25,629 nt of DNA from Allomyces macrogynus ATCC 38327 (lineage: Eukaryota > Blastocladiomycota > Blastocladiomycetes > Blastocladiales > Blastocladiaceae): NCBI GenBank assembly GCA_000151295.1, contig GG745365.1, forward strand, positions 511,693 through 537,321, in the 5' to 3' direction. Below, in pieces: positions 7,982 through 17,800 of this stretch. The position numbers and the translations under genes were made by a program. The notes under the pieces are model-generated. The model was not told the origin of the DNA. It saw nothing but the letters and a program-made list of their open reading frames with translations, and searched no databases. The first letter of the stretch is position 1. Every line of letters starts with the position of its first letter.

Positions 7982-10900
7982 AACGACCACGTTCTGCTCG
8001 AACCAGTTTTGGTCGAAGGCGATGGCACTTCAGTATCGACTGAAAGTAGCACCGTCGAGGCCGACGCAGCCGACGACGCCGAGATGCAGTCGTCGACCGA
8101 GCCGTGCATGCTCAACCAAGGCCACGACGCCGACTTGCCGGTTTTGGAGACCGGCGACGCGCTCGACGCCACCACTACCGGTGGCGTCGCGGCCAACCAG
8201 TCGGCGCCGACCCTCACGGTCATTGACCAGGTCGAAGTGTCGAGTGGAAGCTTCTACGCCGAGGAAACAGATCAGGGCGTAGTGCCTTCGACGGAGGCGT
8301 CTCTGCCCGTCGTGGCGGCGCGCCCGCCCACCGAGGCGCTGGACCATGAGCCCTCTATGGTCCCGGATCAAGGGTCGCCGATCTCGGGGGCGTCGTCGGT
8401 CGTTTCCACGGTCGCTTTGGCCGCTTCGACTGCTACCTCGACGTTGTCTTCGACCAACGCGGTCATTTCCACGGCGGCTTCGACCATTTCCTCGGCGATC
8501 CCGACAATTTCCGAGGCCACGGCAACCATCACCACAGGCCCGTCGTCGTCGCCGCTCATTGACCACTCTGCGGCGAGCGCCCCTATTGAGCCATTGCCGG
8601 CGGTGACGTTGGTTGCTGGCTCGCGCCAAGATGCGGTCGACGCCGTTCTTGTCCACGTCGAGGTGGGGTCCGCGCAAGTCGTGATTCCCATCATCGAGTC
8701 GCACGCGCAATTGTTGGCGCACGATTCGGTCATGGTTGCCGAGGCTAACAGCCAGGCCGTGTCGACGGCGCACAGCGTGGCCACGGACTCCGTCGTGTCA
8801 GCAGAGTCGGATTCGCAAGCGAGCTCGACCACATCGGGCCGCACTCCCTCGCCGACCACGCACGTCGAGGACGCAACGAACACAAACATGGTCGCGTCGG
8901 CAACGCTCTCCACTGCATTATCGACCCATTTGGGCGAGGATGTGATTTTTGGATCTCACGCGGGCACGGATTTGGTCGCGCCGATCGACTTCGCTGTCCC
9001 GGCACCAGCCGACGCGCCACACAACACGACCGTTGCCGCCGTTGGGCGCATTGAACAAGTTGAGTCGCCGATCAGCACGACTCTCGGTGGCGCCGAACGC
9101 ATCGAGCAAGTTGAAACGGCGCACAGCACGACCGCCAGCGGCGTCGCGCAGCCCGGACACGTTGATTCGGCGGTCGTGCCCGCCGATTTGGTTGCTCCCG
9201 CGGCCATCGCTGGGTCGGCGCTGGACCTAGTCGCGCACAGCATCAGCACGAGCGCCGCTGCGACGCGCACCGACCTCGTCTCGTCGAGCTCGTCGGCGGT
9301 TCACAACAGCAGCGGCACCAAACTTGTCAACAGCAGCAACTTGAGCGCTAACACGAGCGTTCTTAACAGCAGCCACACCAGCACGCACACCCACACGCAC
9401 GTCCACACGCACGTTCACACCAGCAGCTACTCGAGCTCCAGCAGCCACTCGAGCACCAGCAGCGCGACGATCGGCTATCATGTGCACGGTGCGATCAGCG
9501 TTGCCGACGCGCGCACCGAGTTGATTTCGACGGCCGCTGGGATCGCGTTGGATCTGGCCCAAGTGTCTCACGGCGGTGAAGGTTTAACGCCAACCGCGGC
9601 AGCCGCTGCGGCTGCGATCCTTTCTCCCGCAGCTTGCTCGATCACGTCGGGGCTCAGTTCGACCACCCTCGAGACCAACACGACCGGCATCGTCACGACC
9701 GGCATCGTCCATGAGGCGATGGCTGTGGACAGCGCCCACATCCTTGAACACTCGTGCGCCACGACGGAGCTCGACTCGGCCACTTTAGAATCAACCACGG
9801 CCAGTAGTTTTGCGAACGAGACCGTGACCGTGGGCGGCACCCACGTCATTGAACATGCGGGTGCCGTGGCGGAACTGGCCGCACCCGCCCCAGTGTTCGC
9901 CCTCGAGGCAAGCGCACCAAGCGCGGCGCACAGTATCAGTCATGCCGAGGAAGCTGCGCAAGTCGTGCTGTCGTCGGTTGCAGTGGTCTCGGATTCTGCC
10001 GTGGCGCGCCCTTCAAGCACAGTGCAAGGTCACGGCGACGCCGAGGCCCAAGATTTGGCGTCGTCGGTCGCGACGGCCGCGTCGCCCATTCTTGCGGCCC
10101 CGCCCGTCATTGCTGTGTCGCCTATTGTTGTGGCCGCGTCGCCAGCCACTGACGTGGTGCACGAGGAAGGCGCTCACGTCGAGCTGGGCGCTGACGAGCG
10201 CTCTGATTTGGCCGACACCGGCATCTTCCACCCAATTATCCCCTCGATTGTCTCAGCGCAAGCTGTGGCCTCGGCCTCAGACCTGCACGCTCAGCCGCCG
10301 ACGCAAAATACGTCCGTGGCTGCTGATCTCAGCACCCACGCGATCGAAACGGCGACTGGCGATGGCGCGACTGCGGGATCCGTCGTGGAAAGCAGTTCGA
10401 TTTCGCAAGTGGGTTATTCCGAGTCGGGCCGGGTTCACTCGACGACGGCAAATGTCACGACCATTGACAGCGCGACCAGCGCCGACTCGGTCTCGTCGCC
10501 CGCTGTTTCCTCGGAGATAACTCAAGAAGCGGCCACCGGTGCCGTCGGGCGCGCTGATTTGATTGCGGTGCTCGACACGACTGTCGATGCGATTGCGTGC
10601 GCCGACCAGCCCATGACGGCGGTCCTTGCTACCCAGGCGCCCGTCCAATCGACGCACGGTTCAGCAATGAGTGCCACGGCGCGCGCCGATCTGGTCGTGC
10701 CGACAGTTGGCAACGCGACGCTCAGCGCTGGAACGAGTACGGTTACTCGCACGGACCACATCTCGTCGTCGACATATACCAGCAGCATGACCACCACCCA
10801 CTACTCGCAGGTCGCAACCGCGAGTATCGATGGGATCGGCGATGGCGCGCGCACCGACGCTGCCGTGTTGGTGACCCCCACCAGCGGCACAACGATTGTC

Positions 10901-12409
10901 CGTCATGGACACGGTGCGGCTGTGCACGTCGACACCGATGGCGCAACCGAAAACTCCGACGAGGTCTCGTCATTATCGTCGTCGTCGCTGGTGATTACCA
11001 CCAGCAGCGCAACAGGTGTGCATCATGGACATGGTGCAACTCGTTTTGATGCCGTTGGGGCCGCTGCTGGGCACATTGATTATGTATTGGCGGGGACTTC
11101 CGCCAATGGCGCCACGACCTTCCCTGAGACGGATGGGGCGGCCACAAGTAGCGGCGTGGTTGGTGCCGCGACGCGCGCCGACATTGCCGCCGTCCAGGTG
11201 CCGAGCCAAATCACGCCCGGCCTCGTCGTCATTGATGCAGCTGGTCGAACCGACACTGTCTCGTCAACGATCATTTCCGGCGGCACAACCGGCGTCTGCG
11301 CGTCGCAGTTTACGACCACCATCTCTGATGAGCGTGCCAACTTGGTCTCAACCTCAATCGACGTCGCCGTGTTGGACCAGGGCCGCTGCGACGCCTCGGC
11401 CCCGTCGCAGGAACGGCTGCAAAATGACGACGTGCAATCTGCACCCGCCACATCGACATTCTCGACCGCTATCGCCGTGTCCACAGCATCCGCGACTCCC
11501 TCTGTGACTGCCGTGTTCGCTGTCGTTCCGATCGCGCCCATCACCCAGGATGCGCTCGACTCGACCTCATTCGCAGCAGCGTCGCCCTCTGTCACTTCGC
11601 AACCGACCGAACCTGCTGTGGCCGACTCTACGGAATCCGCTGAGGTTTTGGTCATTGTGGAGACTTCGGCGGCGGAACAGGCCACGACGCAGACCGAGAC
11701 GGCGCAGACGCAGACCCACGTTGGAATCACGGAGACGATGGCTCAGACTCAATTTTCGCAAGGCGATTTCGAATCGCAGGTGCAAGTCGACTCCGCGTCG
11801 CCGGCACAAATCGATATCACGCAGACGCCAACGCTGACCACGCACGTGCAGATCAATTTCGAGTCGGTCGATGAGCAATCTGAAGAGTCGCTGATCGACA
11901 CGATCACGCCCACCACCGCGTCCATGGCCAGCAGGCTTGACATGGCAACGACGACCGCGACTAGCACCGAAATGGCAAGTGCTCACTCCCAGTCTCCCGC
12001 GTCGCTCAATCTGCCCGTGGCCGCGCTTTCTGGTGTGCTCGACGCGCGGATTTCGGGTGCCGACCAGCCAGCAGCGCTGGCCAATGTGGACCCGACCGAC
12101 CATGCTGTGGGCTCAACGCTCAGCAGCGCAAGCGCGTCAGCACTGGCCACCAGCACCACATGGTCGTCGAGCCACGCGTTGTCGACGCACCAGTCCTCGG
12201 CCCACCACTTCTCAACGGTTATTCACCACTCGACCACAGATGTGAGCCACTCGACCACAGCTGTGAGCCACTCGACCACGGCTACCACCCACTCGTCGTT
12301 GACCGCAAGCACATCCGCGGCTACCATGAACGCCTCTGCATCGACCACAGGTGCCATCGCCAGCACGTCTGCATTGAGCACAGTCACTACACCAAATTCC
12401 GCCCGCTGA
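7892..12409 (+). CDS. Giant low-complexity repeat protein, segment 2
   Basis: An open frame of ~1,500 codons in the same phase as segment 1, ending at TGA 12407-12409. No convincing ATG starts it, and if the 7856-7981 intron is real the exon begins at 7982. The sequence is almost wholly Ser/Thr/Ala/Val/His-rich and predicted disordered. It carries many copies of an ATRxDLV-type nonapeptide (for example AATRTDLVS, TARADLVVP, AATRADIAAV), HGHGA-type His motifs, and an alternating His stretch HTHTHVHTHVH at 9386-9418. Near the end come AAASPSVTSQP, a LDMATTT...LNLPVAAL stretch matching segment 1, and three HSTTxVS heptads. The Ser/Thr density would suit O-glycosylation if lumenal or phosphorylation if cytosolic; no signal peptide is visible. 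Function unknown. Confidence 0.7.
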   Translation: MFVTTLSGSGDVSVFADQLLHNLRGVCHSQNDHVLLEPVLVEGDGTSVSTESSTVEADAADDAEMQSSTEPCMLNQGHDADLPVLETGDALDATTTGGVAANQSAPTLTVIDQVEVSSGSFYAEETDQGVVPSTEASLPVVAARPPTEALDHEPSMVPDQGSPISGASSVVSTVALAASTATSTLSSTNAVISTAASTISSAIPTISEATATITTGPSSSPLIDHSAASAPIEPLPAVTLVAGSRQDAVDAVLVHVEVGSAQVVIPIIESHAQLLAHDSVMVAEANSQAVSTAHSVATDSVVSAESDSQASSTTSGRTPSPTTHVEDATNTNMVASATLSTALSTHLGEDVIFGSHAGTDLVAPIDFAVPAPADAPHNTTVAAVGRIEQVESPISTTLGGAERIEQVETAHSTTASGVAQPGHVDSAVVPADLVAPAAIAGSALDLVAHSISTSAAATRTDLVSSSSSAVHNSSGTKLVNSSNLSANTSVLNSSHTSTHTHTHVHTHVHTSSYSSSSSHSSTSSATIGYHVHGAISVADARTELISTAAGIALDLAQVSHGGEGLTPTAAAAAAAILSPAACSITSGLSSTTLETNTTGIVTTGIVHEAMAVDSAHILEHSCATTELDSATLESTTASSFANETVTVGGTHVIEHAGAVAELAAPAPVFALEASAPSAAHSISHAEEAAQVVLSSVAVVSDSAVARPSSTVQGHGDAEAQDLASSVATAASPILAAPPVIAVSPIVVAASPATDVVHEEGAHVELGADERSDLADTGIFHPIIPSIVSAQAVASASDLHAQPPTQNTSVAADLSTHAIETATGDGATAGSVVESSSISQVGYSESGRVHSTTANVTTIDSATSADSVSSPAVSSEITQEAATGAVGRADLIAVLDTTVDAIACADQPMTAVLATQAPVQSTHGSAMSATARADLVVPTVGNATLSAGTSTVTRTDHISSSTYTSSMTTTHYSQVATASIDGIGDGARTDAAVLVTPTSGTTIVRHGHGAAVHVDTDGATENSDEVSSLSSSSLVITTSSATGVHHGHGATRFDAVGAAAGHIDYVLAGTSANGATTFPETDGAATSSGVVGAATRADIAAVQVPSQITPGLVVIDAAGRTDTVSSTIISGGTTGVCASQFTTTISDERANLVSTSIDVAVLDQGRCDASAPSQERLQNDDVQSAPATSTFSTAIAVSTASATPSVTAVFAVVPIAPITQDALDSTSFAAASPSVTSQPTEPAVADSTESAEVLVIVETSAAEQATTQTETAQTQTHVGITETMAQTQFSQGDFESQVQVDSASPAQIDITQTPTLTTHVQINFESVDEQSEESLIDTITPTTASMASRLDMATTTATSTEMASAHSQSPASLNLPVAALSGVLDARISGADQPAALANVDPTDHAVGSTLSSASASALATSTTWSSSHALSTHQSSAHHFSTVIHHSTTDVSHSTTAVSHSTTATTHSSLTASTSAATMNASASTTGAIASTSALSTVTTPNSAR
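9386..9418 (+). repeat. Alternating His-Thr/Val tract
   Basis: Codes for HTHTHVHTHVH, six histidines at every second residue, preceded by one more His at 9374. It is flanked by Ser-rich sequence. Alternating His tracts can bind divalent metal ions, but nothing here proves that. Confidence 0.85.
12227..12298 (+). repeat. HSTTxVS heptad array (segment 2)
   Basis: Three 21-nt units, 12227-12247, 12248-12268 and 12269-12289, encode HSTTDVS, HSTTAVS and HSTTATT, followed by HSS. Equivalent heptads precede the VPSPDRQ block in segment 3 (14312-14386) and segment 4 (17762-17833). Confidence 0.9.
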
Positions 12410-12560
12410 GTACTGTGTGTCGTCGCACGACTTACCAGGTCCTGCAGCTTCGCAAGCCCCATCACGACGGCCCGTCATGATTGATCAAGAACATCTTGAC
12501 GTTCCCTGCTGCAGAGCGCGCCGTTTGACGAAGTCCGTGACGTGTCTGCAGACGTGTTGC
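12395..12560 (+). pseudogene. VPSPDRQ block, copy 2, frame-disrupted
   Basis: Aligned with copies 1, 3 and 4, this stretch is a diverged copy of the VPSPDRQ block. About one extra base after the ACACCAAATTCC stretch moves the ancestral reading into another phase, where it reads VSSHDLPGP and then RPVMIDQEHLDVP, matching TTVVIDAGALTLP. About two extra bases near 12505-12517 return it to the original phase at APFDEV. The net change is +3, so the flanking ORFs keep the same phase. Segment 2 stops (12407-12409) inside the disrupted part. It may be true decay, a compensated frameshift, or sequence error; no strong splice pair removes it cleanly. Confidence 0.6.
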
Positions 12561-13413
12561 ACGGCCAGGACGCCGAACTCGAGGCACCAGTTTTGGGCAT
12601 GGCGCAAGCCGAGGGTGCGCAAGCTGAGGGCGTGCAACCCGCAGCACCGTCCTTGGAGGGCGCTGATGTGCCGCACGCTGGGGCTGGTGACATGGACACG
12701 TTGCTTGTCGGCAGCGCAGAGGCCGCTGAAACCTTGCAGGATGGGAGCACTGCGCTCAAGACCGTGTCCGATGAAGTTGTGGATGCGTCGCTGGACGAAG
12801 ATGCGGTGGACGTGTCGCAGAGCGAGTCTGACGAGGCCGCTGACGCCTCGATCGACGATCATATCAACCCGGGCCCGCTCCAAGGCGAAGACGCCGAGCA
12901 CGACCGTGCAGACACGCTGCTCGGCGAGGACGCTGTGCCCGATACGTCGATTGGCCAGGACCACGAAGACGAGGCGGCGTTTGGCGAGGCCGTCGACACG
13001 CTGCTTGGCCACGTCGCCGTCCTGGACGAGGTGCACGATGACTGCACAGAGGTCGTGGAGGCTCAGGCAATGTCCGAGGAATCCGCAAACGTAATGCAAG
13101 ACGAGGAGGCCGCGAATGTGCCGGACGAGGCCACTGACCCGCTGCCCATCGAGCTCGCTGAACCGGTCCTGCCATCAAGTAATTTTGCTGAACCGGTCGT
13201 GCCGTCGAGCGAGATTGCCGAGTCGGACGCGGCGTTCGGCCAGGACGATGAGCTGATCGTGTCGCACGGAACGACCGTGATCCACGACCAGACTGTCAAG
13301 ACGAGCGTGCTGCACAGCGCGTTCACGCAGCACGGCACAGTTTCCGTCGAGGTTTCTCATCAATACGCTCAGGAAGATGAGGACGCGGATCTTGGCCCGT
13401 CGATGGAATCGGC

Positions 13414-13450
<37 letters not shown>

Positions 13451-14677
13451 CCATTTGCAACGCTGATCGAGGCCGAACTCAAGCCGAGTTGTGCCAACGA
13501 CGCGTCGATTGTGCAGCCTGACAAGCCCGCATTGGCCGAAAGCGCTGGCGAGCTGCTGTTTGCCGACACGGCCGATGTCGCGACGACGGAGCATGAGCCC
13601 GTCCACGTTGCGCTCGTCCCCGAGCTCGAGCTGGCCGACGTGAGTGCGACGATCGTCGATCTGCAGCCGATCAAGGGTGATTTGGGCGGCGACGATGCCG
13701 ATTTTTCGGCGCCGGCACAGCTACCGCGACCGGCCGTTTTCGACGTGCTGCCGCCGCTGGTCGCCACCGATGCCGACGTTGCCAGCGTGCAGTCCGCTGA
13801 GACCGACCGCGTCACGCCCGTCCCGCCGCCAGCGGTCGTTGCCATGGAGTCGGACGCGGCCAGCGTGCAGTCATTTGGTTCCGGCGGCTTGACTCCCGTT
13901 CCTGAACCGACGCTCGAGGCGCAGGTCATGGACGAGTATGTGGCCGTTTCGGAAACGAGCGCCAGCGCCACTGTCGACGTAAATGCGAGCAAGGAAGTTA
14001 ACACGGCCAACAGCAATGATCAGACCACGTGCGAAGCCGCGCCAGTGTCGCCCATTGCTGATGCGGATTCAAGCATGCCGTATGGTGGCGAAGGCTCGGT
14101 GTACGAGGGTTTTCTCGACGAGGCTGCTGGCGCATCGCACGGCCAAGTTGCGAACCTGAGCGCGCCCCAAGACGCCGACTCGGACGTGCTCCAAGTTCAT
14201 GGCACTGAGTATGAGGTGCCGCACGTTGAAGGCGGTGAACACGAGGCATTGTCCGAGGCGAGTACCGCGTGGTCGATGACGAGCCAGCCTTCATCATCGG
14301 CAGCGCTTCACCAGTCCACGACGGTCGTTAACCACTCTACCACGGTCGTGAGCCAGTGGACTGTGATGACAAGCCACACGTCGTCGAACGTGAGCCGCTT
14401 TTCCTCATCAATCACAAGCGCGTCCGCGTCGTCAGCGGCCGTAACGGCCAATTCGGTTGCCGGGTCCCGCGTGCCGTCGCCCGAGCGCCAGCTGCCAAGA
14501 CCCGCGAGTCCGGCTGTGGCGACGACGGTTGTGATTGATGCCGATGCGCTCACACTGCCCGTGGCGGATGCGCCGTTTGACGAGGCCGCGGTCGTTTTGC
14601 ACGGCGAGGTCGCTGACCCGGGTACTTTGTTTGCCGAGGATGTGGGGCAAGGCCTGCTGGCCAATGAGCTGGGTTGA
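12515..14677 (+). CDS. Giant low-complexity repeat protein, segment 3
   Basis: An open frame of ~720 codons in the same phase as segments 1 and 2, beginning inside the disrupted VPSPDRQ block (APFDEV at 12518) with no convincing ATG start. It is a near-parallel of the acidic half of segment 1: acidic DEAADAS units, the PLQGEDAEHD stretch, AEPVxPSS repeats, VIHDQTV, GELLFADTAD, PIKGDLGGDDAD and the paired ASVQS motifs. A run of 12 Asp (13415-13450) stands where segment 1 has only ADAADDA. It then re-enters HSTT heptads and a third VPSPERQ block, and stops at TGA 14675-14677 through an apparent extra G in a GGG run just before the assembly gap. The true frame continues EVPHFEPSGESFDE up to the Ns. 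Function unknown. Confidence 0.7.
13415..13450 (+). repeat. (GAC)12 microsatellite coding Asp12
   Basis: Twelve perfect GAC codons in frame. The paralogous position in segment 1 (about 7130-7155) has no run, so the tract expanded after the segments duplicated. Confidence 0.95.
13775..13908 (+). repeat. ASVQS tandem motif pair, copy 2
   Basis: Paralogue of the pair at 7475-7608, with the same order and spacing of ASVQSAETDRVTP, VVAMESD and ASVQSFGS elements. Confidence 0.86.
14312..14386 (+). repeat. HSTTxVS heptad array (segment 3)
   Basis: Units QSTTVVN, HSTTVVS and the degenerate QWTVMTS, then HTSS, with a 21-nt period. It sits just before VPSPDRQ copy 3, the same order as in segments 2 and 4. 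Confidence 0.85.
14455..14670 (+). repeat. VPSPERQ block, copy 3
   Basis: Encodes SRVPSPERQLPRPASPAV, then VVIDADALTLPVADAPFDEA, HGEVADPGTLF and LLANEL. It is very similar in DNA to copy 1 (5135-5370), with Glu for Asp in the SPDR core. Confidence 0.88.
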
Positions 14678-14719
14678 AGTACCGCATTTCGAGCCCAGTG
14701 GCGAGTCGTTTGACGAGCC

Positions 14720-14819
14720 NNNNNNNNNNNNNNNNNNNNNNNNNNNNNNNNNNNNNNNNNNNNNNNNNNNNNNNNNNNNNNNNNNNNNNNNNNNNNNNNN
14801 NNNNNNNNNNNNNNNNNNN
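14720..14819. other. Assembly gap (100 N)
   Basis: Exactly 100 Ns, the usual placeholder for a gap of unknown size. Sequence on both sides aligns to one paralogous block in segment 1: the left flank to about 5395-5424 and the right flank to about 5515 onward. If the copies are collinear, only about 90 bp are missing. A tandem-repeat collapse cannot be excluded. Confidence 0.97.
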
Positions 14820-14869
14820 CTCGGCGGCGGCCCCTGTTCAAGGCCGCTCCGCAAGGACCAAGTCCGCTG

Positions 14870-17800
14870 ATGATTTGCGCGGGGGGGGCTGCTGAGCTGG
14901 AATTCGCAGCTCGACGAGTCGCCGACGCATTGCAAATCGAAGCCGCTGACGCGTCGCAAGTCGAAGAGCCCGATGTCGCAACGCAAATCGACGACGCTGC
15001 ACTCTCGGTCGCACTGGGCGAGTTCACTGACGCGCCGCTCGGCGAAGACGCCGAGTTGGAGTTGTCGGTCAACGAGGCCGTTTATGAGCTGCAAGGCGAG
15101 TTCGATGTGGTCGAAGACGTATCGCCTGCCGAGGTTGCTGTACCCGAGGATATTTTCGACGAGGCCGCCGGCGCAACGACTTTAGACGACGCCACTCCCG
15201 CCTCGCATGACGAGGCCTTGGTTCACGAGGCCAGCGACGCGTCGCCCGACGAGGACGCCGTGCTCGAGACGCTGTTCCACGTGCCCGTCAACGCGTCGCA
15301 CGGCGAGTCCGTCAAGGCCGAGGTCGAGGCCCTTGTCGTGCCTCAGGACGAGCTGGAGCAGGCCTCCGACTGTTCGCTCAACGAGGGCACCGAGACGGAG
15401 ACGTTAGCGCACAACACTGTGGCCGTGTCGCTTGGCAAAGGCGGCGAGCCCGACACTCTGTTCCACGAGGTCGCTGACGCGGCGCCCAACGAGAAAGACG
15501 CGGCTGCTGACACGTCACTCGGCGAAGAAGACGCCGATATGGACGTGTCGCAAAACGAGGGCTCGCAGCACGAAGCGCCCGAGGATGACGCTGATGCCAT
15601 GCACGTCGTGGAGGCACCACTTGCCGATGGCGCTGAGGTCGCTAAAGCGGCACAGGACGAGAGCGTCGTGTCCGAGACCATGTTTGACGAGGCCGTGGCC
15701 GACGAAGTCGCGAGCGCGTTGCACAGCGAGTCGGACGAGGCCGCTGACGCATCAAGCGACGATCATATCGACCCGGTCCCGCTCCAAGGCGAAGACGCCG
15801 AGCACGACCTCACGGACACGCCGCTCGGCAAGGACGCTGCGGACACGTCGATTGGCCAGGGTCATGACGACAAGCCGGCGTTGGACCAAGCCTTTGACAC
15901 GCCGCTTGGCCAAGACGCCGACCTCGACGCGGAGCACGAGGGTCGCACGGAGGTCGTCGACGAGGTGCACATTGAGGCCGCTTACGAGTCGCACGATGCG
16001 TCGCACATTGAAATTGTGGAGACCCAAACGACGCGTGACGAACCCGCCGACGTGATGCATGCCGAGAACGCCGAGCTCGACGCACCGTCTGGTGAGGCCA
16101 CGGACTCGCCGTTTGCCGAAGAGAATGATGTGCTGGTCGAGGAGGCCGCTGACGCTTTGCATGGCGAGGAGCAGCCGCTGCCCATCGGGCTCACTGAACT
16201 GGTCACGCCGGTAAGCGAGTCTGCTAAGCTGTTCGTGTCACCAAGCGGAATTGCTGAGCCGGACGCGTCCTTCAGCCAGGTCGACGAGCTGACTGAGTCG
16301 GTTGAAACGACCATGATTCACGAGAGCACCAAGTCGAGCGTGTTCCGCAGCGATGTTGGAAAGCAAGAGGTGCTGCGCAACGAGCATACGCAGCAGGACA
16401 CATTGATTGTCGAGGACTATCATCAAGACGCTCGCCATGACGTGGATGTCGACCTTGTCACGCCCGTGGATACGGCCAACGACGCGTTTGCAACTTCAAT
16501 CGAGGCCGAACTTGAGCTGAGTCGCGTTGGCGATGTGTCGGTTGCGCAGGCCAGCGGAGCAGCTACTATTGCCACGGCCTCAGTCGCTGACACGATGCGC
16601 CCGCTCTCGGCAATGCGCGGCCTTGATGATGCTGTGGATCTCGATCCGGCATCGCCAATCATCACGGCCACATCGCCGGCCCTCGCCTCAATTTTGCCCA
16701 TTCCCTCGGCCATGTCACCTGCTCTCAGCGCGGCCGTGTCGCCCTTCCTCGCGGCCGCGTCGCCTGTACTCGACGCAGCAGTACCTGATGCGGGTGTGGT
16801 CACGAAGGTGCTGCCAGATTTGGCGCTGGATGCCGATGCGGAGCCAAAATTGGCCGCCGCGGTCGTCCTCAATCCGCAAGGAACCGAGCTGCCTGCGGAC
16901 TCGCTCAGTCTCTCGGCCGAGACCCAGATGCACAGTGTGGCAGTGGGTGCCAACGCGCAAGTCAGTTTTGTCGAGAAGGCGACAACCATTGTGGCCTCGG
17001 CCCTATCGACGATTGTCGATGCAATTACGGACGCCCAGCAGGTCTTCTCGCCCGTCCTTGCGATCGAGGCACCAACCCATTTGTCACAAGTGGGGGCTGG
17101 CGAATACATTGCGCCCGCCGATTTGGTTGAGCCAGCATCGGTCGTCGTGGATTCCGCGTCGGTCCATGTAACGCATGGGATCACGTCCGAGGCTTTGATC
17201 ACCGGCGCGGAAAGTGCCCATCAGTCGCACGATGATGCACTCACCGACCTCGTTGCGTCGGCGATTGCCGCGAGCAGCACATCATCCATCCAGCTGGTGC
17301 AAGTTTCGACCGACAGTACCAGTGCGCAAGCCGATTCAGGTTTGCTCACGGCCATGGCTCCCTCGTCGGATTTGCTCGAAGAGGACGTTGTATCCCTGGT
17401 GGACGAGTTGCTGTTCGCAGATTGCGTGCATTTTGCGCCAGCCGCATCCACAGCCGTGGCCGCTGTCCCCATTCCCGCGGCCGCTCCGTTCGAGCCAGCC
17501 TCGACCATGTTTGCAATGGCATCACCGCCCGCCATTCGGCAGCCTGTGGAACCCGTCGCGGCGGAGCCAGCACGATCTGCGCCGACGCAGGCTGAGTTTG
17601 TGCCGCACGTCGACACCGTCCAGGCCGATTTGGCGAAGGTCACTTTCGAGCAAGACGAAGCGCAAGCCGACGACGATGCAAGCTCCACGCGCGACAGTGC
17701 GAGCGGGTCCGTTCGGACCGCCAGCACCATGACAACGAGCCGCTTGTCGTCGTTGACACGCCACTCGACCACGGTCGCCAAACACTCGACCAGGATCGTG

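Noticed and set aside
14899..14912. GAATTC site near the gap as a sign of vector or linker sequence
   Set aside because: The surrounding bases align to the paralogous block of segment 1, so it is host sequence; the site is explained by a local indel.
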